Below, piece by piece: positions 44,073 to 53,620 of a stretch of DNA of 64,000 nucleotides. Made by a program: the position numbers and the translations under genes. A model generated the notes under the pieces. It searched no databases. It saw only the letters and a program-made list of their open reading frames with translations, and was not told the origin of the DNA. Every line of letters starts with the position of its first letter. Position 1 is the first letter of the stretch. The stretch covers positions 1,798,001 to 1,862,000 of the forward strand of contig OZ244993.1 in NCBI GenBank assembly GCA_965223485.1, given 5' to 3'. Origin of the DNA: VXPQ01 sp965223485 (GTDB taxonomy: Bacteria; Bacteroidota; Rhodothermia; Rhodothermales; VXPQ01).

Positions 44073-45947
44073 TTATTTGAGGAGGACCATCGTCTTACTT
44101 TGCACGAATTGACCCCATTCGAGCGTGTAGATGTACGTTCCGCTTGCGACAGGATGTCCGGAGTCATTCGTTCCGTTCCAGGACACTTCATAGGCGCCGG
44201 CCGCATGGAACGCGTTGTTTACGAGTGTCCGGACAAGGCGCCCGGTGATGTCGTACACCTTTACGCTGACCGCCTTGTCCAGTGGCAGCGTATAGTTGAA
44301 CGTGGTCGAGGGATTGAACGGATTGGGGTAATTCGCCGAGAGTTTGTAGTCCGACGGCAGTATGACGCGCTCGTCAACGATGTGTACGGTCACACCGGAA
44401 CCTTCCAGCACGCGCATGAAGACGCGATTTTCGTTTGCCTTCGCTTCCGTGGTTTCCCGGTCGGACAGGTTCGTGTTGGCGTTGAACGTTTCCTTGATCA
44501 CGAACGTGCTGTCGTCGACGCCCTGAAAGGCCACGGCCAATTCGTTGAAGCCATCGCCGTCCGGGTCCCCGAGGTAGGCGAATTTCGAGACGAAAACGCC
44601 GCCTTGGGGTCCCGTTTCATAGTAGGTGCTTGTTACCCCACTCGAATCGCGTTCGATCGTGTTGAATTCATCCTTGTCGAACGGCTCGAAATACGGAAGT
44701 TCGTGCAGCGTATAACTGGCAGGGTCCTCCACATCGCCTCCCTGATATTCCGCGAAACGGATAAACGCCGGATCCGCGTCAGCTGTGCGGGAAGCGCCGC
44801 TGTAGGTGACGCCGGTTCCGAACACATCCATGCGTCCGTCGCCATCGAGATCGCCGGATCCGATCCCAAGCGTAGTGAAACGTCCGCCGAAGATATCCAC
44901 TACTACATTGTCTGCCGTAATCTCCAGCGTGTTTTCTCCACTGTCATAGTTTACGAGAACCGCTTCACCCGTTTGCAGGTGACTATAGAACACCTCGTCG
45001 TTTCCATCCTGATCGATATCCACGACGGTTCCGCCGAAAAAGGCTACGTTATCCGTAGCGGTTGCACGGTAATATGCGTTCGCGGAGGTGGAATCGGGAA
45101 ATTCGTAGGTGTCCGGCCCCGTGACCCGTCCGGTCGTCAGGTTGAAATTATTCCACGAGTGCAGCGAAATGTCCATATTGCCATCGCCGTCGAAATCGCC
45201 TGCGCCGATGTAATAGGGGCTGCCGCCACCGCGATTGACTTGGTCGTGGTCTACGACACGGGAATTCAGGCGCACCTCCTCGATCCAGCTCTCGAAGCCG
45301 CTTCCGATATCGCCGTCGACGGAAACGATGTACCATTCATCATGGGCATTATTGCCATTATTGCCCCACATGGCCTCGCTTGCGCCATCGCCGTCGATGT
45401 CCATAATCGTAATGCGTTCCTGACGCCAGCGGTTTGGCAGGTGATCGTCAAACTCGTAAACACTTGCAGGGCCGGTACCGAAGTCGGTCCCGTTGAATTC
45501 GTAGGCATAGAGGCCGGGCTTTAGCGTACTGGTTACCCCGTAGCCTTGTCCGGCGAAGAAAAGAATTTCACCCATGCCGTCACCGTCCATGTCGCCGGCG
45601 GCGATGGACCGGATATTATTGGTTGTTCCTGTCGAATCGACCCACGGCGTCGAGTATACCCATTCCCAGGTATTTGCGCCTGCGTTTTCGATCACATGGG
45701 CGCGTCCGCCGCCTGTGTAGTCGCTCACGACGATTTCCATTTTGCCGTCGTTGTCGAGATCCACGGGGCCGACTATGTCCCGGGCGCCCGAGTGGAGACC
45801 GGCGGCATACGGGTCCATCACATCCTCGGACACATCTACCCGGAACATGTGCTCGGCCTTCTGCGCCGAAGCCGTCCAGGCGCCGGCAACGAGCAGGAGG
45901 AAAAGAGAAAACAGAGAGAGGTAGCGAGAAGCAGTAACAAGTTTCAT
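44073..45947 (-). CDS. secreted FG-GAP repeat protein with T9SS sorting domain
   Basis: This 624-residue protein has a signal peptide (MKLVTASRYLSLFSLFLLLV, ending SAQ). It is built from FG-GAP/VCBS-type beta-propeller repeats, each with a calcium-binding D-x-D-x-D-G loop: VDLDNDGKMEIVV, GDMDGDGMGEILF, MDIDGDGASEAMW, GDFDGDGNMDIS, VDIDQDGNDEVFY, GDLDGDGRMDVF, GDPDGDGFNELAV. The last ~85 residues are a classical sorting domain (SANYPNPFNPSTTFNYTLPL ... VASGTYIYTLEWG ... KTMVLLK) for type IX secretion and surface attachment. The propeller type is common in adhesins and carbohydrate-binding surface proteins. No enzyme domain is visible. It resembles the larger protein at 56118-58847, with which it shares WDNFTW/WNNFNL-like repeats, so the two may be paralogues. 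Confidence 0.88.
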   Translation of the reverse strand: MKLVTASRYLSLFSLFLLLVAGAWTASAQKAEHMFRVDVSEDVMDPYAAGLHSGARDIVGPVDLDNDGKMEIVVSDYTGGGRAHVIENAGANTWEWVYSTPWVDSTGTTNNIRSIAAGDMDGDGMGEILFFAGQGYGVTSTLKPGLYAYEFNGTDFGTGPASVYEFDDHLPNRWRQERITIMDIDGDGASEAMWGNNGNNAHDEWYIVSVDGDIGSGFESWIEEVRLNSRVVDHDQVNRGGGSPYYIGAGDFDGDGNMDISLHSWNNFNLTTGRVTGPDTYEFPDSTSANAYYRATATDNVAFFGGTVVDIDQDGNDEVFYSHLQTGEAVLVNYDSGENTLEITADNVVVDIFGGRFTTLGIGSGDLDGDGRMDVFGTGVTYSGASRTADADPAFIRFAEYQGGDVEDPASYTLHELPYFEPFDKDEFNTIERDSSGVTSTYYETGPQGGVFVSKFAYLGDPDGDGFNELAVAFQGVDDSTFVIKETFNANTNLSDRETTEAKANENRVFMRVLEGSGVTVHIVDERVILPSDYKLSANYPNPFNPSTTFNYTLPLDKAVSVKVYDITGRLVRTLVNNAFHAAGAYEVSWNGTNDSGHPVASGTYIYTLEWGQFVQSKTMVLLK

Positions 45948-46206
45948 GGCGTTTTACTGGTTAGAGGATTAATGGGGGGGCGAGAAGATGGCGAAAAACC
46001 CCGGATTTTTAAGCTGTTACGTCGGAGCAGGTTCCCTGTATTCGGGCATATTATTATGGAGACGCTGGAGACAGATGCATCCCTCGTTCAGGGTCGTACT
46101 CGTGATGCGATGTTTCGAGAACAATGGAAGTCGGCAGGGTGAAATGGTTTCGGGAAAACCGGACAGTGGTTCAGGTGTACTGTCGTGGGAGCGCCCGCCA
46201 AACTCC

Positions 46207-48060
46207 CTACCTTCCCCTGATCATTCCCTTTGAGGCGCGGCGACTTCCGGCGTCGAGCACATAGTAGTAAGCGCCGGAAGCGACAGAGCGGCCTGCAGCA
46301 TCCCGACCATCCCAGTACAGGGTATGGAGACCTTCGGGCGTCCATTGCCCCTCGGACAGTCCGATGACTTCCCTGCCAAGCGCATCGTATATGCGCAGGG
46401 TTATCATGGCAGGCTGTTGCAGCGCAAACCGGATTGCCACCGTTTCCCGGAACGGATTCGGATAACTCTGGAACAGATCGAACACTTCCGGCTGTTCGGT
46501 TTCAACGGCCGTCGGGTCCGGGTCAAGGGATACCACATTGCTCGCTGCACTTTCGATGGAATTTACGCTGACCGATGTCACGAAATAGTGAAGGGGATCC
46601 GCCCCGGCGAGCATTCCGGGGCGATCTGTGAAGGATGTTTCCCCTGTCACAGCGATCAGGTTGCCCGGATCGTCGACCGCAAAGGCAGTAGGCGGCGGCG
46701 CAGGAGAACGCACCCGGTACACTGCATAGCGCCGCACATCGGGCACAGAAGATGCGGGCGCTGTCCAGGAAAGCCCCACTTCGTCTGCGCCGGTCCGTGC
46801 GAATGTCAGCGTACCGGGTGCATCGGGCGCGGACAGATTTTTCCAATCCATAGGCGGCGTGAGCGCCGGGGTATGGTACAGATTCGTACGCAGCGTGTCC
46901 GCGAAGCCCCTTGATAGAAAGACGCTGATGTTTTTCGCCCTGAAGAACACGCTTCCCTGAATGTCGTCGCGGGCGCGATTAAAGCGGACTTGCCGGGGCA
47001 CCTCGCTTGTCGAAAACAGATTTCCGCTGAAGGTTGCCCTGTCGGCCCGATACAGGCCGTGGCCGGTGTACAAATGGCGATCCGTTTCTCGCGTGCGATC
47101 GGCCCACCAGGGCGCCAGTTTGGCGTAATCCTGTCCGCCTCCGAATGCCCAGTAGAGTTGCGGTACGAGGTAATCAACGGTTCCGGCCTCCAGCCAGGCC
47201 GTCGCGTCGCCGTAAATGACGTTATAGGCATCCAGTCCAACGATGCCTGCCGGAACCCCGTTTTTCCAGATGCCGAAGGGGCTGATTCCGAATTTTACGG
47301 ATGGACGGATAGCGTTCACACTATCTGCCACCTGGGCCACAAAAAGATTTATGTTGTCGCGTCTCCAGGCTCCGATACTGCGAAATCCTCTCGGGTCGCC
47401 GTTGAAGGTTTCCCTGTCCTGGGATCTAATCTGGTTGGGCGGATACGGGTAGAAATAATCGTCGAAGTGGACCCCGTCGATGTCGTAGCGCCGAACCACA
47501 TCCGCAATGACGATCGCGATGCGGTCACGCACCTCCTGTAATCCCGGGTTTAACACGGTCAGATTCCCGATGGAAAGCGTCCATTCGGGATGTTGTATGG
47601 AGACGTGCGAGGAATGGTTTGTATACCTCGAACCACGCACGGCCCGATAGGGATTGAACCATGCATGCAGCTCCATGCCGCGTTTGTGGGCTTCCTCTAC
47701 GGCGAAGGTCAGGGGATCGTAGAAAGGATTGGGAGGGGCGCCCTGCGTGCCCGTAAGCCAGTAGGACCATGGCTCATACGGCGACTCGTACATGGCGTCG
47801 GCCTCCGACCGCACCTGAAAGAAGACGGCGTTGATGCCTGCTTCCTTCAGCTTGTCCAGCATGATCGTGAGCTGCGCCTTCTGCTGGTTACTTACAAACG
47901 TGCCGCGCGAACCTGGCCAGTCGAGGTTGATGACCGTAGCGATCCATGCTCCCCGGAATTCGTGCTTGAGAGCCGGTTGAGCGGATGCGGGCTGGAGCAT
48001 CCCGGTCATCGCAAGGAGTAATACCGCCGCGCTGCAGGGAATATGTTTTTTGGAAGGCAT
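46207..48060 (-). CDS. GHL10-family glycosidase-like protein with T9SS sorting domain
   Basis: This 617-residue protein starts at ATG 48060 (the open frame adds 17 codons) with a signal peptide ending QPASAQ. Residues about 20-360 are a glycosyl-hydrolase-like 10 (DUF187) TIM barrel: EFRGAWIATVINLDWPGSRG, INAVFFQVRSEADAMY, GMELHAWFNPYRAVRG, VRRYDIDGVHFDDYFYPYPP and YLVPQLYWAFGGGQDY. The paired Asp in GVHFDDYF is typical of the active site. Characterised relatives (DigH, YngK type) act on denuded peptidoglycan glycans. A fibronectin-III domain follows (about 410-510), then a sorting domain (DLFQSYPNPFRETVAIRFAL ... VASGAYYYVLDAG). It is thus likely an exported glycosidase. It precedes the FG-GAP gene by about 260 bases on the same strand. 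Confidence 0.87.
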   Translation of the reverse strand: MPSKKHIPCSAAVLLLAMTGMLQPASAQPALKHEFRGAWIATVINLDWPGSRGTFVSNQQKAQLTIMLDKLKEAGINAVFFQVRSEADAMYESPYEPWSYWLTGTQGAPPNPFYDPLTFAVEEAHKRGMELHAWFNPYRAVRGSRYTNHSSHVSIQHPEWTLSIGNLTVLNPGLQEVRDRIAIVIADVVRRYDIDGVHFDDYFYPYPPNQIRSQDRETFNGDPRGFRSIGAWRRDNINLFVAQVADSVNAIRPSVKFGISPFGIWKNGVPAGIVGLDAYNVIYGDATAWLEAGTVDYLVPQLYWAFGGGQDYAKLAPWWADRTRETDRHLYTGHGLYRADRATFSGNLFSTSEVPRQVRFNRARDDIQGSVFFRAKNISVFLSRGFADTLRTNLYHTPALTPPMDWKNLSAPDAPGTLTFARTGADEVGLSWTAPASSVPDVRRYAVYRVRSPAPPPTAFAVDDPGNLIAVTGETSFTDRPGMLAGADPLHYFVTSVSVNSIESAASNVVSLDPDPTAVETEQPEVFDLFQSYPNPFRETVAIRFALQQPAMITLRIYDALGREVIGLSEGQWTPEGLHTLYWDGRDAAGRSVASGAYYYVLDAGSRRASKGMIRGR

Positions 48061-48231
48061 GGTATGCCGTGCCTGGATCGCTTTGGACAAGCATTCAACG
48101 GAAAATATCAAAAGATATCTGTCTGTGCTTATTATTGTTATATCGGAAAAGAATGAGCGAAATGGAATGATGCGGGCGGAGTTGCATATCTCCTGACGAT
48201 GCTATATTGTAACAAGGGCTGGTCCATCCCG

Positions 48232-48283
48232 TATAATGATCGGGGTGTTTTCTCTTGACGCCATGCGCACCGGAAAAACACCC
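48232..48283 (+). promoter_or_regulatory. candidate -10 box and leader hairpin before the right-cassette receptor
   Basis: TATAAT at 48232-48237 is a perfect -10 match but its -35 region (TTGTAA at 48207) is weak and spaced 19 bases. Just downstream, GGGTGTTTT (48243-48251) and AAAACACCC (48275-48283) form a perfect 9-bp inverted repeat around 23 bases, in what would be the 5' leader of the TonB-receptor mRNA. It could be a regulator site or an RNA structure controlling the operon. Confidence 0.3.
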
Positions 48284-48309
48284 GCATAGACCCGGAAAGG
48301 TACTAAGGC

Positions 48310-51300
48310 ATGAAGGACCATCTTCCTTCCTTGCTGCTGAGCGTAATCCTGTCGCTCCTGACCGCTTCAGCATCTCTTGCACAATCCGGTAAGATAGCCG
48401 GACGCATCACCGACGCGGTCGGAGAAGCGATCCCGGGAGCGAATGTAGTGCTTGACGGTACCGTCAGGGGGTCCGTATCGGACACAGAGGGATACTATGT
48501 AATCCTGAATGTTTCCCCTGGAAACTATGTCCTGCGCGCCTCCTTCATCGGCTTTACGTCGCAAACGGTGCAGGATGTCCGCGTCAACATCGACCAGACG
48601 ACCTCAATCGACTTTCAGCTGAATGAAACCGCAGTAGGGCTCGACGAAGTCCTGGTAACCGCCGATCTCCCTGTAGTGCAGGCCGATGTATCCAACAGCC
48701 AGCTGAACGTATCTTCGGACCAGATCGAGGCGCTGCCCGTCTCCAGTATATCCAGCGTAGTGGGCCTGCAGGCCGGCGTACAGGGGTTGTCCGTGCGGGG
48801 AAGCGGCTCTGACGAGTTGGCCTTCATGGTCAACGGCCTTGGTCTCCGGGACGAACGCAACAACGCTCCCTTCACCAACATCAGCCTCACCTCTGTTGAA
48901 GAAGTACAGGTGCAAACCGGCGGCTTCAACGCTGAATACGGCAACGTACGCTCCGGAGTCGTCAACGTAGTCACCAGAGAAGGGAGCCCGGACCGGTATC
49001 AGGTGGACGCAATCGTGCGCTACAGCCCGTCCGCCCAAAAACACTTTGGCGCCCGCGCCGATGATCTGAATGCCTATTGGATTCGTCCGTTTATCGACCC
49101 GGATGTGGCGTGGCTTGGTACGGAAAGCGGAGCATGGGATGAAGCCACCCAACAGCAATACCCCAATTTCGAGGGATGGGTCGCCGTATCCGATCAATTG
49201 CTACGGGATGACAACCCCAACAACGACCTGACGCCGGAAGCGCTTCAGAAAGCTTTCCTTTGGCAACACCGGAAGAAAATGCAGATCGCTACGCCGGACT
49301 ACAACATAGATGTGGGTTTAGGCGGTCCTCTTCCAATTGTTGGAAAATCACTGGGAAACCTGCGTTTCTACGCCTCTTTCAGATCCGATCAGGACATGTA
49401 TCTGATCCCGCTCCATACCGATCGATTTCGGGCGCATACGGGCCACATAAAGTTGACGAGCAACATCGCCCCCGGCATGAAATTGACGGTGGAAGGTTTG
49501 CAGGGCCGCAGCACAGGTACGGCAAGCAGCCGGGCCGGACAGCCGGGCATCTTCCGCTCTCCTTTCAGTATCGCTGCACAACTGAATCGGGTCAGTTTTA
49601 TCGATTCCCGCACATTCTCGACGGACTATTGGGGCCCCACGACCGTGAATACGTGGATGGCCGGCGCCAAATTCACGCATTTGCTGAGCAATACTTCGTT
49701 CTACGAAGTACGATTCAACTCCTTTGGATCCCGGTACGACACCAATCCCGGCCCGCTGCGCGACGAAACGTCTGTCGTAACCTTCGGGGGCGTAGGCTTC
49801 GATGAAGCGCCTTTCGGCTTCCAGCCCAAACCCACCTTCGGCGTGGACGGCATGAGAACCGGCGTTGGCATGAGCAACGCCCGCGACAGCAGCCGCGTAA
49901 TCACCTATAATCTGCAGGGCGACTACACCAGCCAGATAAACCGCTTCCTGCAATTGAAAACGGGACTGGAATTCAATCTCGCCGATACCCGCGTCAATTA
50001 CGGGCGATACGACGTATTTCTTCCCAGCGGCAACTCGCATTCGACCTGGGAGAAGAAACCCATGCGTGGCGCAGCCTATGCACAGAGCAAGCTCGAATTC
50101 AAGGGGATGATCGCCAACCTTGGACTGCGGCTCGATTATTTCAATGCAGGAGGAGACTGGATTTCCTACGACGATCCATTCTCCAATGCCTTCTCGGCCC
50201 GATTCGCCCACCAGATCGATTCCCTGCTTACGAAAGAACCCACCGCCCAACTTTTCAAGTTGAGTCCCCGCGTAGGGGTCTCGTTCCCTGTGACAGCCGT
50301 CAGTAAACTGTTTTTCAATTATGGACACTTCCGGTCACTCCCGGACCCCAACAATCTCTACCTGATCCGTCCCTTTACGGAAACAGGACAAATCAGCCGA
50401 ATCGCGAATCCGAACAATCCACTGCCGAAGACGATCGCGTACGAACTCGGATACGAACAAGCTCTCTTCGATCAGTTTCTGGCCCGCCTCGCCGGATATT
50501 ACAAGGACGTATCGCTACAACCCTACCTGGTCGAATATATCAGCCGGGACGGGCAAGTCAATTATGACGTAACCGAACCCAACTCCTACGAAGATATCCG
50601 GGGATTCGAGGTGACGCTTTCGCGAATGCGCGGACGATGGGTGCAGGGATTCGTCAACTACACGTACATGGTTTTCACGTCGGGTTATTTCGGTCTCCGG
50701 CGCAATTTCGAAAACCCGACGGCACAGCGCGAATTCGAGGAAAGCGACGCAGAGCGGCGGCGAGCTTCCTCCAAGCCCGTGCCGAGACCCTATGGACGAT
50801 TAAACCTTGATGTGATTTCACCCCGTGACTTCGGACCGAATTTGGGCGCGTTTCATCCCCTGGGCGGCTGGCGAGCCAGTTTCATTGGCAGTTGGCAACA
50901 AGGCAGTAAATATACATGGACGGGGGGAGGCGCCGTGCCCGGCGTGTTGAACAATGTCTCGTTCCGGGATTCCTGGAACATAAATCTGCGCATCTCGAAG
51001 CAGTTTGATATCAGAGGGCGGCGGGCGCAACTTTTTGTAGACGTCTTTAATCTGCTCAATCGCAAAACATTGTCGTTCTCCGGTTTCGTAGACGGCAACG
51101 ACCAGAATGCCTATCTCAGGTCCCTCCACTTGCCCGAATCGGATGACTACGCCACCAACATTCCGGGCAAGGACAAGATCGGCGCCTACCACAGTTACGA
51201 CACGCTCTTCCAGCCTATGGAACGCATCCCTTTGCGCGCCAGCGTAACCGCCCCCGAACCAGGCGTTATCTATTGGGAATACGATACAAGGAGCTGGTTC

Positions 51301-51450
51301 GAATATCGGAACGGGGCATGGACGCCTGCCGACCAGGGAACAGTCGATGATGCCCTCGAAAGCAAGGCGTACATCGATATGCCCAACCAGAATTATTTGA
51401 CATTCCTGAGCCCCAGGGACATTTACTGGGGTCTCCGGATCACGCTGTAG
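48310..51450 (+). CDS. TonB-dependent receptor with carboxypeptidase-regulatory domain (right cassette)
   Basis: This 1,046-residue outer-membrane receptor has a signal peptide (MKDHLPSLLLSVILSLLTAS, ending SLAQ) and a CarboxypepD_reg-like domain (GKIAGRITDAVGEAIPGANV, YYVILNVSPGNYVLRA). The plug carries GLSVRGSGSDELAFMVNGLG and GFNAEYGNVRSGVVNVVTRE. A long barrel ends IYWGLRITL. It is paralogous to the receptor at 41168-43999 in every domain but clearly divergent, so the ligands may differ. It heads a plus-strand operon: the secreted partner follows after 9 bases, then a PorV barrel and a TIG lipoprotein. No SusD-type gene is present. A ligand cannot be predicted. Confidence 0.92.
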   Translation: MKDHLPSLLLSVILSLLTASASLAQSGKIAGRITDAVGEAIPGANVVLDGTVRGSVSDTEGYYVILNVSPGNYVLRASFIGFTSQTVQDVRVNIDQTTSIDFQLNETAVGLDEVLVTADLPVVQADVSNSQLNVSSDQIEALPVSSISSVVGLQAGVQGLSVRGSGSDELAFMVNGLGLRDERNNAPFTNISLTSVEEVQVQTGGFNAEYGNVRSGVVNVVTREGSPDRYQVDAIVRYSPSAQKHFGARADDLNAYWIRPFIDPDVAWLGTESGAWDEATQQQYPNFEGWVAVSDQLLRDDNPNNDLTPEALQKAFLWQHRKKMQIATPDYNIDVGLGGPLPIVGKSLGNLRFYASFRSDQDMYLIPLHTDRFRAHTGHIKLTSNIAPGMKLTVEGLQGRSTGTASSRAGQPGIFRSPFSIAAQLNRVSFIDSRTFSTDYWGPTTVNTWMAGAKFTHLLSNTSFYEVRFNSFGSRYDTNPGPLRDETSVVTFGGVGFDEAPFGFQPKPTFGVDGMRTGVGMSNARDSSRVITYNLQGDYTSQINRFLQLKTGLEFNLADTRVNYGRYDVFLPSGNSHSTWEKKPMRGAAYAQSKLEFKGMIANLGLRLDYFNAGGDWISYDDPFSNAFSARFAHQIDSLLTKEPTAQLFKLSPRVGVSFPVTAVSKLFFNYGHFRSLPDPNNLYLIRPFTETGQISRIANPNNPLPKTIAYELGYEQALFDQFLARLAGYYKDVSLQPYLVEYISRDGQVNYDVTEPNSYEDIRGFEVTLSRMRGRWVQGFVNYTYMVFTSGYFGLRRNFENPTAQREFEESDAERRRASSKPVPRPYGRLNLDVISPRDFGPNLGAFHPLGGWRASFIGSWQQGSKYTWTGGGAVPGVLNNVSFRDSWNINLRISKQFDIRGRRAQLFVDVFNLLNRKTLSFSGFVDGNDQNAYLRSLHLPESDDYATNIPGKDKIGAYHSYDTLFQPMERIPLRASVTAPEPGVIYWEYDTRSWFEYRNGAWTPADQGTVDDALESKAYIDMPNQNYLTFLSPRDIYWGLRITL

Positions 51451-51459
51451 TACGTCGCA

Positions 51460-53610
51460 ATGAAACTCCGGACGCTACATTGTAAACCAGGCATATGCAG
51501 CCGACTGCATCGAATGTACACCGTTGCGGTCGGTCTGGCTTTCCTTGTACTGAGCTTGGCAGGCGGACTGAACAAAGTCCAGGCTCAGTTTGCGAACAAA
51601 TGGCTCTCCGCAGGCTCCCTGCACAACTGGTATTCTGAAATCGGGAGCGAATGTGAAGGGTGCGGCTTCGTCAGAACCCAGCAGGACGGCATGCGCTGGC
51701 CGGGGATATACCGCTTCACGGACATGCAAGCGGCCAAGTCATTGTGGATTGCTGCCGCCAACGTGACGGACGAGCTCGGCACGACGTATCCGTCGCGCGT
51801 GGTGCATGCTGGCCCTCGCGTTTCAGGCTCTGGAGAATTTTTTCCGTTGCGTTTCGAAATGATAAGTCGCCGGGATCCTCCGGCGGTATTTGTGGATGGG
51901 GCCCTCTCGGCGCCCGAAGCGGAAATGGCCAACGACAATGTGGATCCGGATCAGATCCCCGACGTGATGATCGTAAACGAGGCGAACACGCTCCTTGGCA
52001 TTACGATGGAGCGCAAAATCATGCAGTTCAGTCAGGAGCATCACGACAATTATCATGTGCTGGAATATACCTTCACGAACACAGGGAATACGGATGGCGA
52101 CGCCGATATCGAATTGCCGAACCAGACGCTTGAGGGGGTGTATTTCTTTTACCAGTGGCGTTTGTCCGTAGCGAAGGAAACGCGCTACGTAATCGGCAAC
52201 GGCACCGGCTGGGGACTGAACGCCATGCTGGATACGCGCGGCGACGGTGTCAAGCCCGATCCTCCCGAGGAAGATTTCCGGGCGCAGTTCGTCTGGCACG
52301 GCAAATTTCCTCCCTTTACGGCCTATAACAACGTGGGCGGGCCGATTCTGCCCCAGGCCTTGCCGGCAGTGAACATCGCACCGACCGACACGCTCGGGCG
52401 TCTGGGAGCTTCCCAGTTCGTCGGCGTGGTTACACTCCATGCGGATACGTCGCCCACCGATCAATCGGACGACCCCGGCCAGCCGACCACGACCACCTGG
52501 GTCGGTTCGGACGATCCTTACACGTCGCAAAACGACGCATTCAATCCGGCAAAAATGGAGGTGGAATACGGAGTTATCACGAGTGGGCACCGGTCTCCGC
52601 GTCATGCCGATGTGGTGGAACCTTCCGGGATGGACGGTTTCCTGAACCCGACCGGCGATCCCTCACTGGGCACTCCTGGAGGATTCTCTAATGCAAATGG
52701 ATACGGCCCCTATACGCTGGGACCCGGTGAAAGCGTGCGTATCGTCATGGCGGAAGGCGCAGCGGGTCTCAGCAGGGAGGCCAACCTCGGGATCGGACGA
52801 GCCTACAGGGAATCGGGGGCGAACGATGCGCTGGCAATCCCCTTTGAGGTGGACGGAGCAATTCATTCCATGAACAAGAACGAATGGGTTTTTACAAGCC
52901 GGGATTCGCTCTTCCAGATGTTTCGACGAGCGCAAGCCAATTTTGCATCGGGATATGCGATTCCACCTGCGCCGGCGCCACCGGCCCAGTTCGAAGTAAA
53001 TGGAGGCGGCGACCGCATTGCGATCTCGTGGCAGCCCTACGCTTCGGAACCCCTGCCGGACAGTTGGAAAATTTACCGGGCCCGGGGGCGCTTTGACAGC
53101 ACCTATACGCTCATCCACGCGGCAGGAAGCAGCGACACATCCTTCGACGACACGGCCCCGATACGAGGTATCGACTACTATTATTACATCGTGGCGGTAA
53201 CAAGCGCCAATAACACGGCGGGCCTCACCCCGTCCGGTCCGTTGCGCAGCAGCCGGTATTTTTCCCAAACCTATACGCCCACACGCCTCAAGCGTCCGGC
53301 AGGCGAAAATATGGCCGACATACGCATTGTCCCGAATCCGTTCAACATCGCCTCTTCTCCCAGCGTGCGATTTCCGGATCAGACGGACAAACTGGCGTTT
53401 TTCAATATCCCCGGACAGTGCCGTATTGAGATATTCACTGCCCTTGGAGAATGGGTCGACCAGATTGAACACACCGACGGCAGCGGGGACGAATTCTGGG
53501 ACCACACGACGGCGTCTCGCCAGATAGTTGCCAGCGGACTCTATATCGCTGTCATAACGGACACGGAAACGGGCGAGCGCGCTATCAAAAAGTTCGTCCT
53601 CATCCGTTAG
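51460..53610 (+). CDS. large secreted protein with C-terminal sorting-like domain (right cassette)
   Basis: This 716-residue protein begins 9 bases after the receptor stop. A signal peptide (HRMYTVAVGLAFLVLSLAGG, ending VQAQ) precedes a beta-rich N-terminal region of ~480 residues with a Cys pair in IGSECEGCGFVRTQ. A fibronectin-III domain (about 490-600: AISWQPYASEPLPDSWKIYR) follows. The C-terminal ~90-residue domain has IRIVPNPFNIASSPSV, LAFFNIPGQCRIEIFTALGE, FWDHTTASRQIVASGLYIAV and ends KKFVLIR. That last domain matches the end of the left-cassette protein (37672-41124) almost motif for motif, although the rest is different in length. It is probably exported and held at the surface with the receptor. 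Confidence 0.82.
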   Translation: MKLRTLHCKPGICSRLHRMYTVAVGLAFLVLSLAGGLNKVQAQFANKWLSAGSLHNWYSEIGSECEGCGFVRTQQDGMRWPGIYRFTDMQAAKSLWIAAANVTDELGTTYPSRVVHAGPRVSGSGEFFPLRFEMISRRDPPAVFVDGALSAPEAEMANDNVDPDQIPDVMIVNEANTLLGITMERKIMQFSQEHHDNYHVLEYTFTNTGNTDGDADIELPNQTLEGVYFFYQWRLSVAKETRYVIGNGTGWGLNAMLDTRGDGVKPDPPEEDFRAQFVWHGKFPPFTAYNNVGGPILPQALPAVNIAPTDTLGRLGASQFVGVVTLHADTSPTDQSDDPGQPTTTTWVGSDDPYTSQNDAFNPAKMEVEYGVITSGHRSPRHADVVEPSGMDGFLNPTGDPSLGTPGGFSNANGYGPYTLGPGESVRIVMAEGAAGLSREANLGIGRAYRESGANDALAIPFEVDGAIHSMNKNEWVFTSRDSLFQMFRRAQANFASGYAIPPAPAPPAQFEVNGGGDRIAISWQPYASEPLPDSWKIYRARGRFDSTYTLIHAAGSSDTSFDDTAPIRGIDYYYYIVAVTSANNTAGLTPSGPLRSSRYFSQTYTPTRLKRPAGENMADIRIVPNPFNIASSPSVRFPDQTDKLAFFNIPGQCRIEIFTALGEWVDQIEHTDGSGDEFWDHTTASRQIVASGLYIAVITDTETGERAIKKFVLIR

Positions 53611-53620
53611 AAAAGATGTG

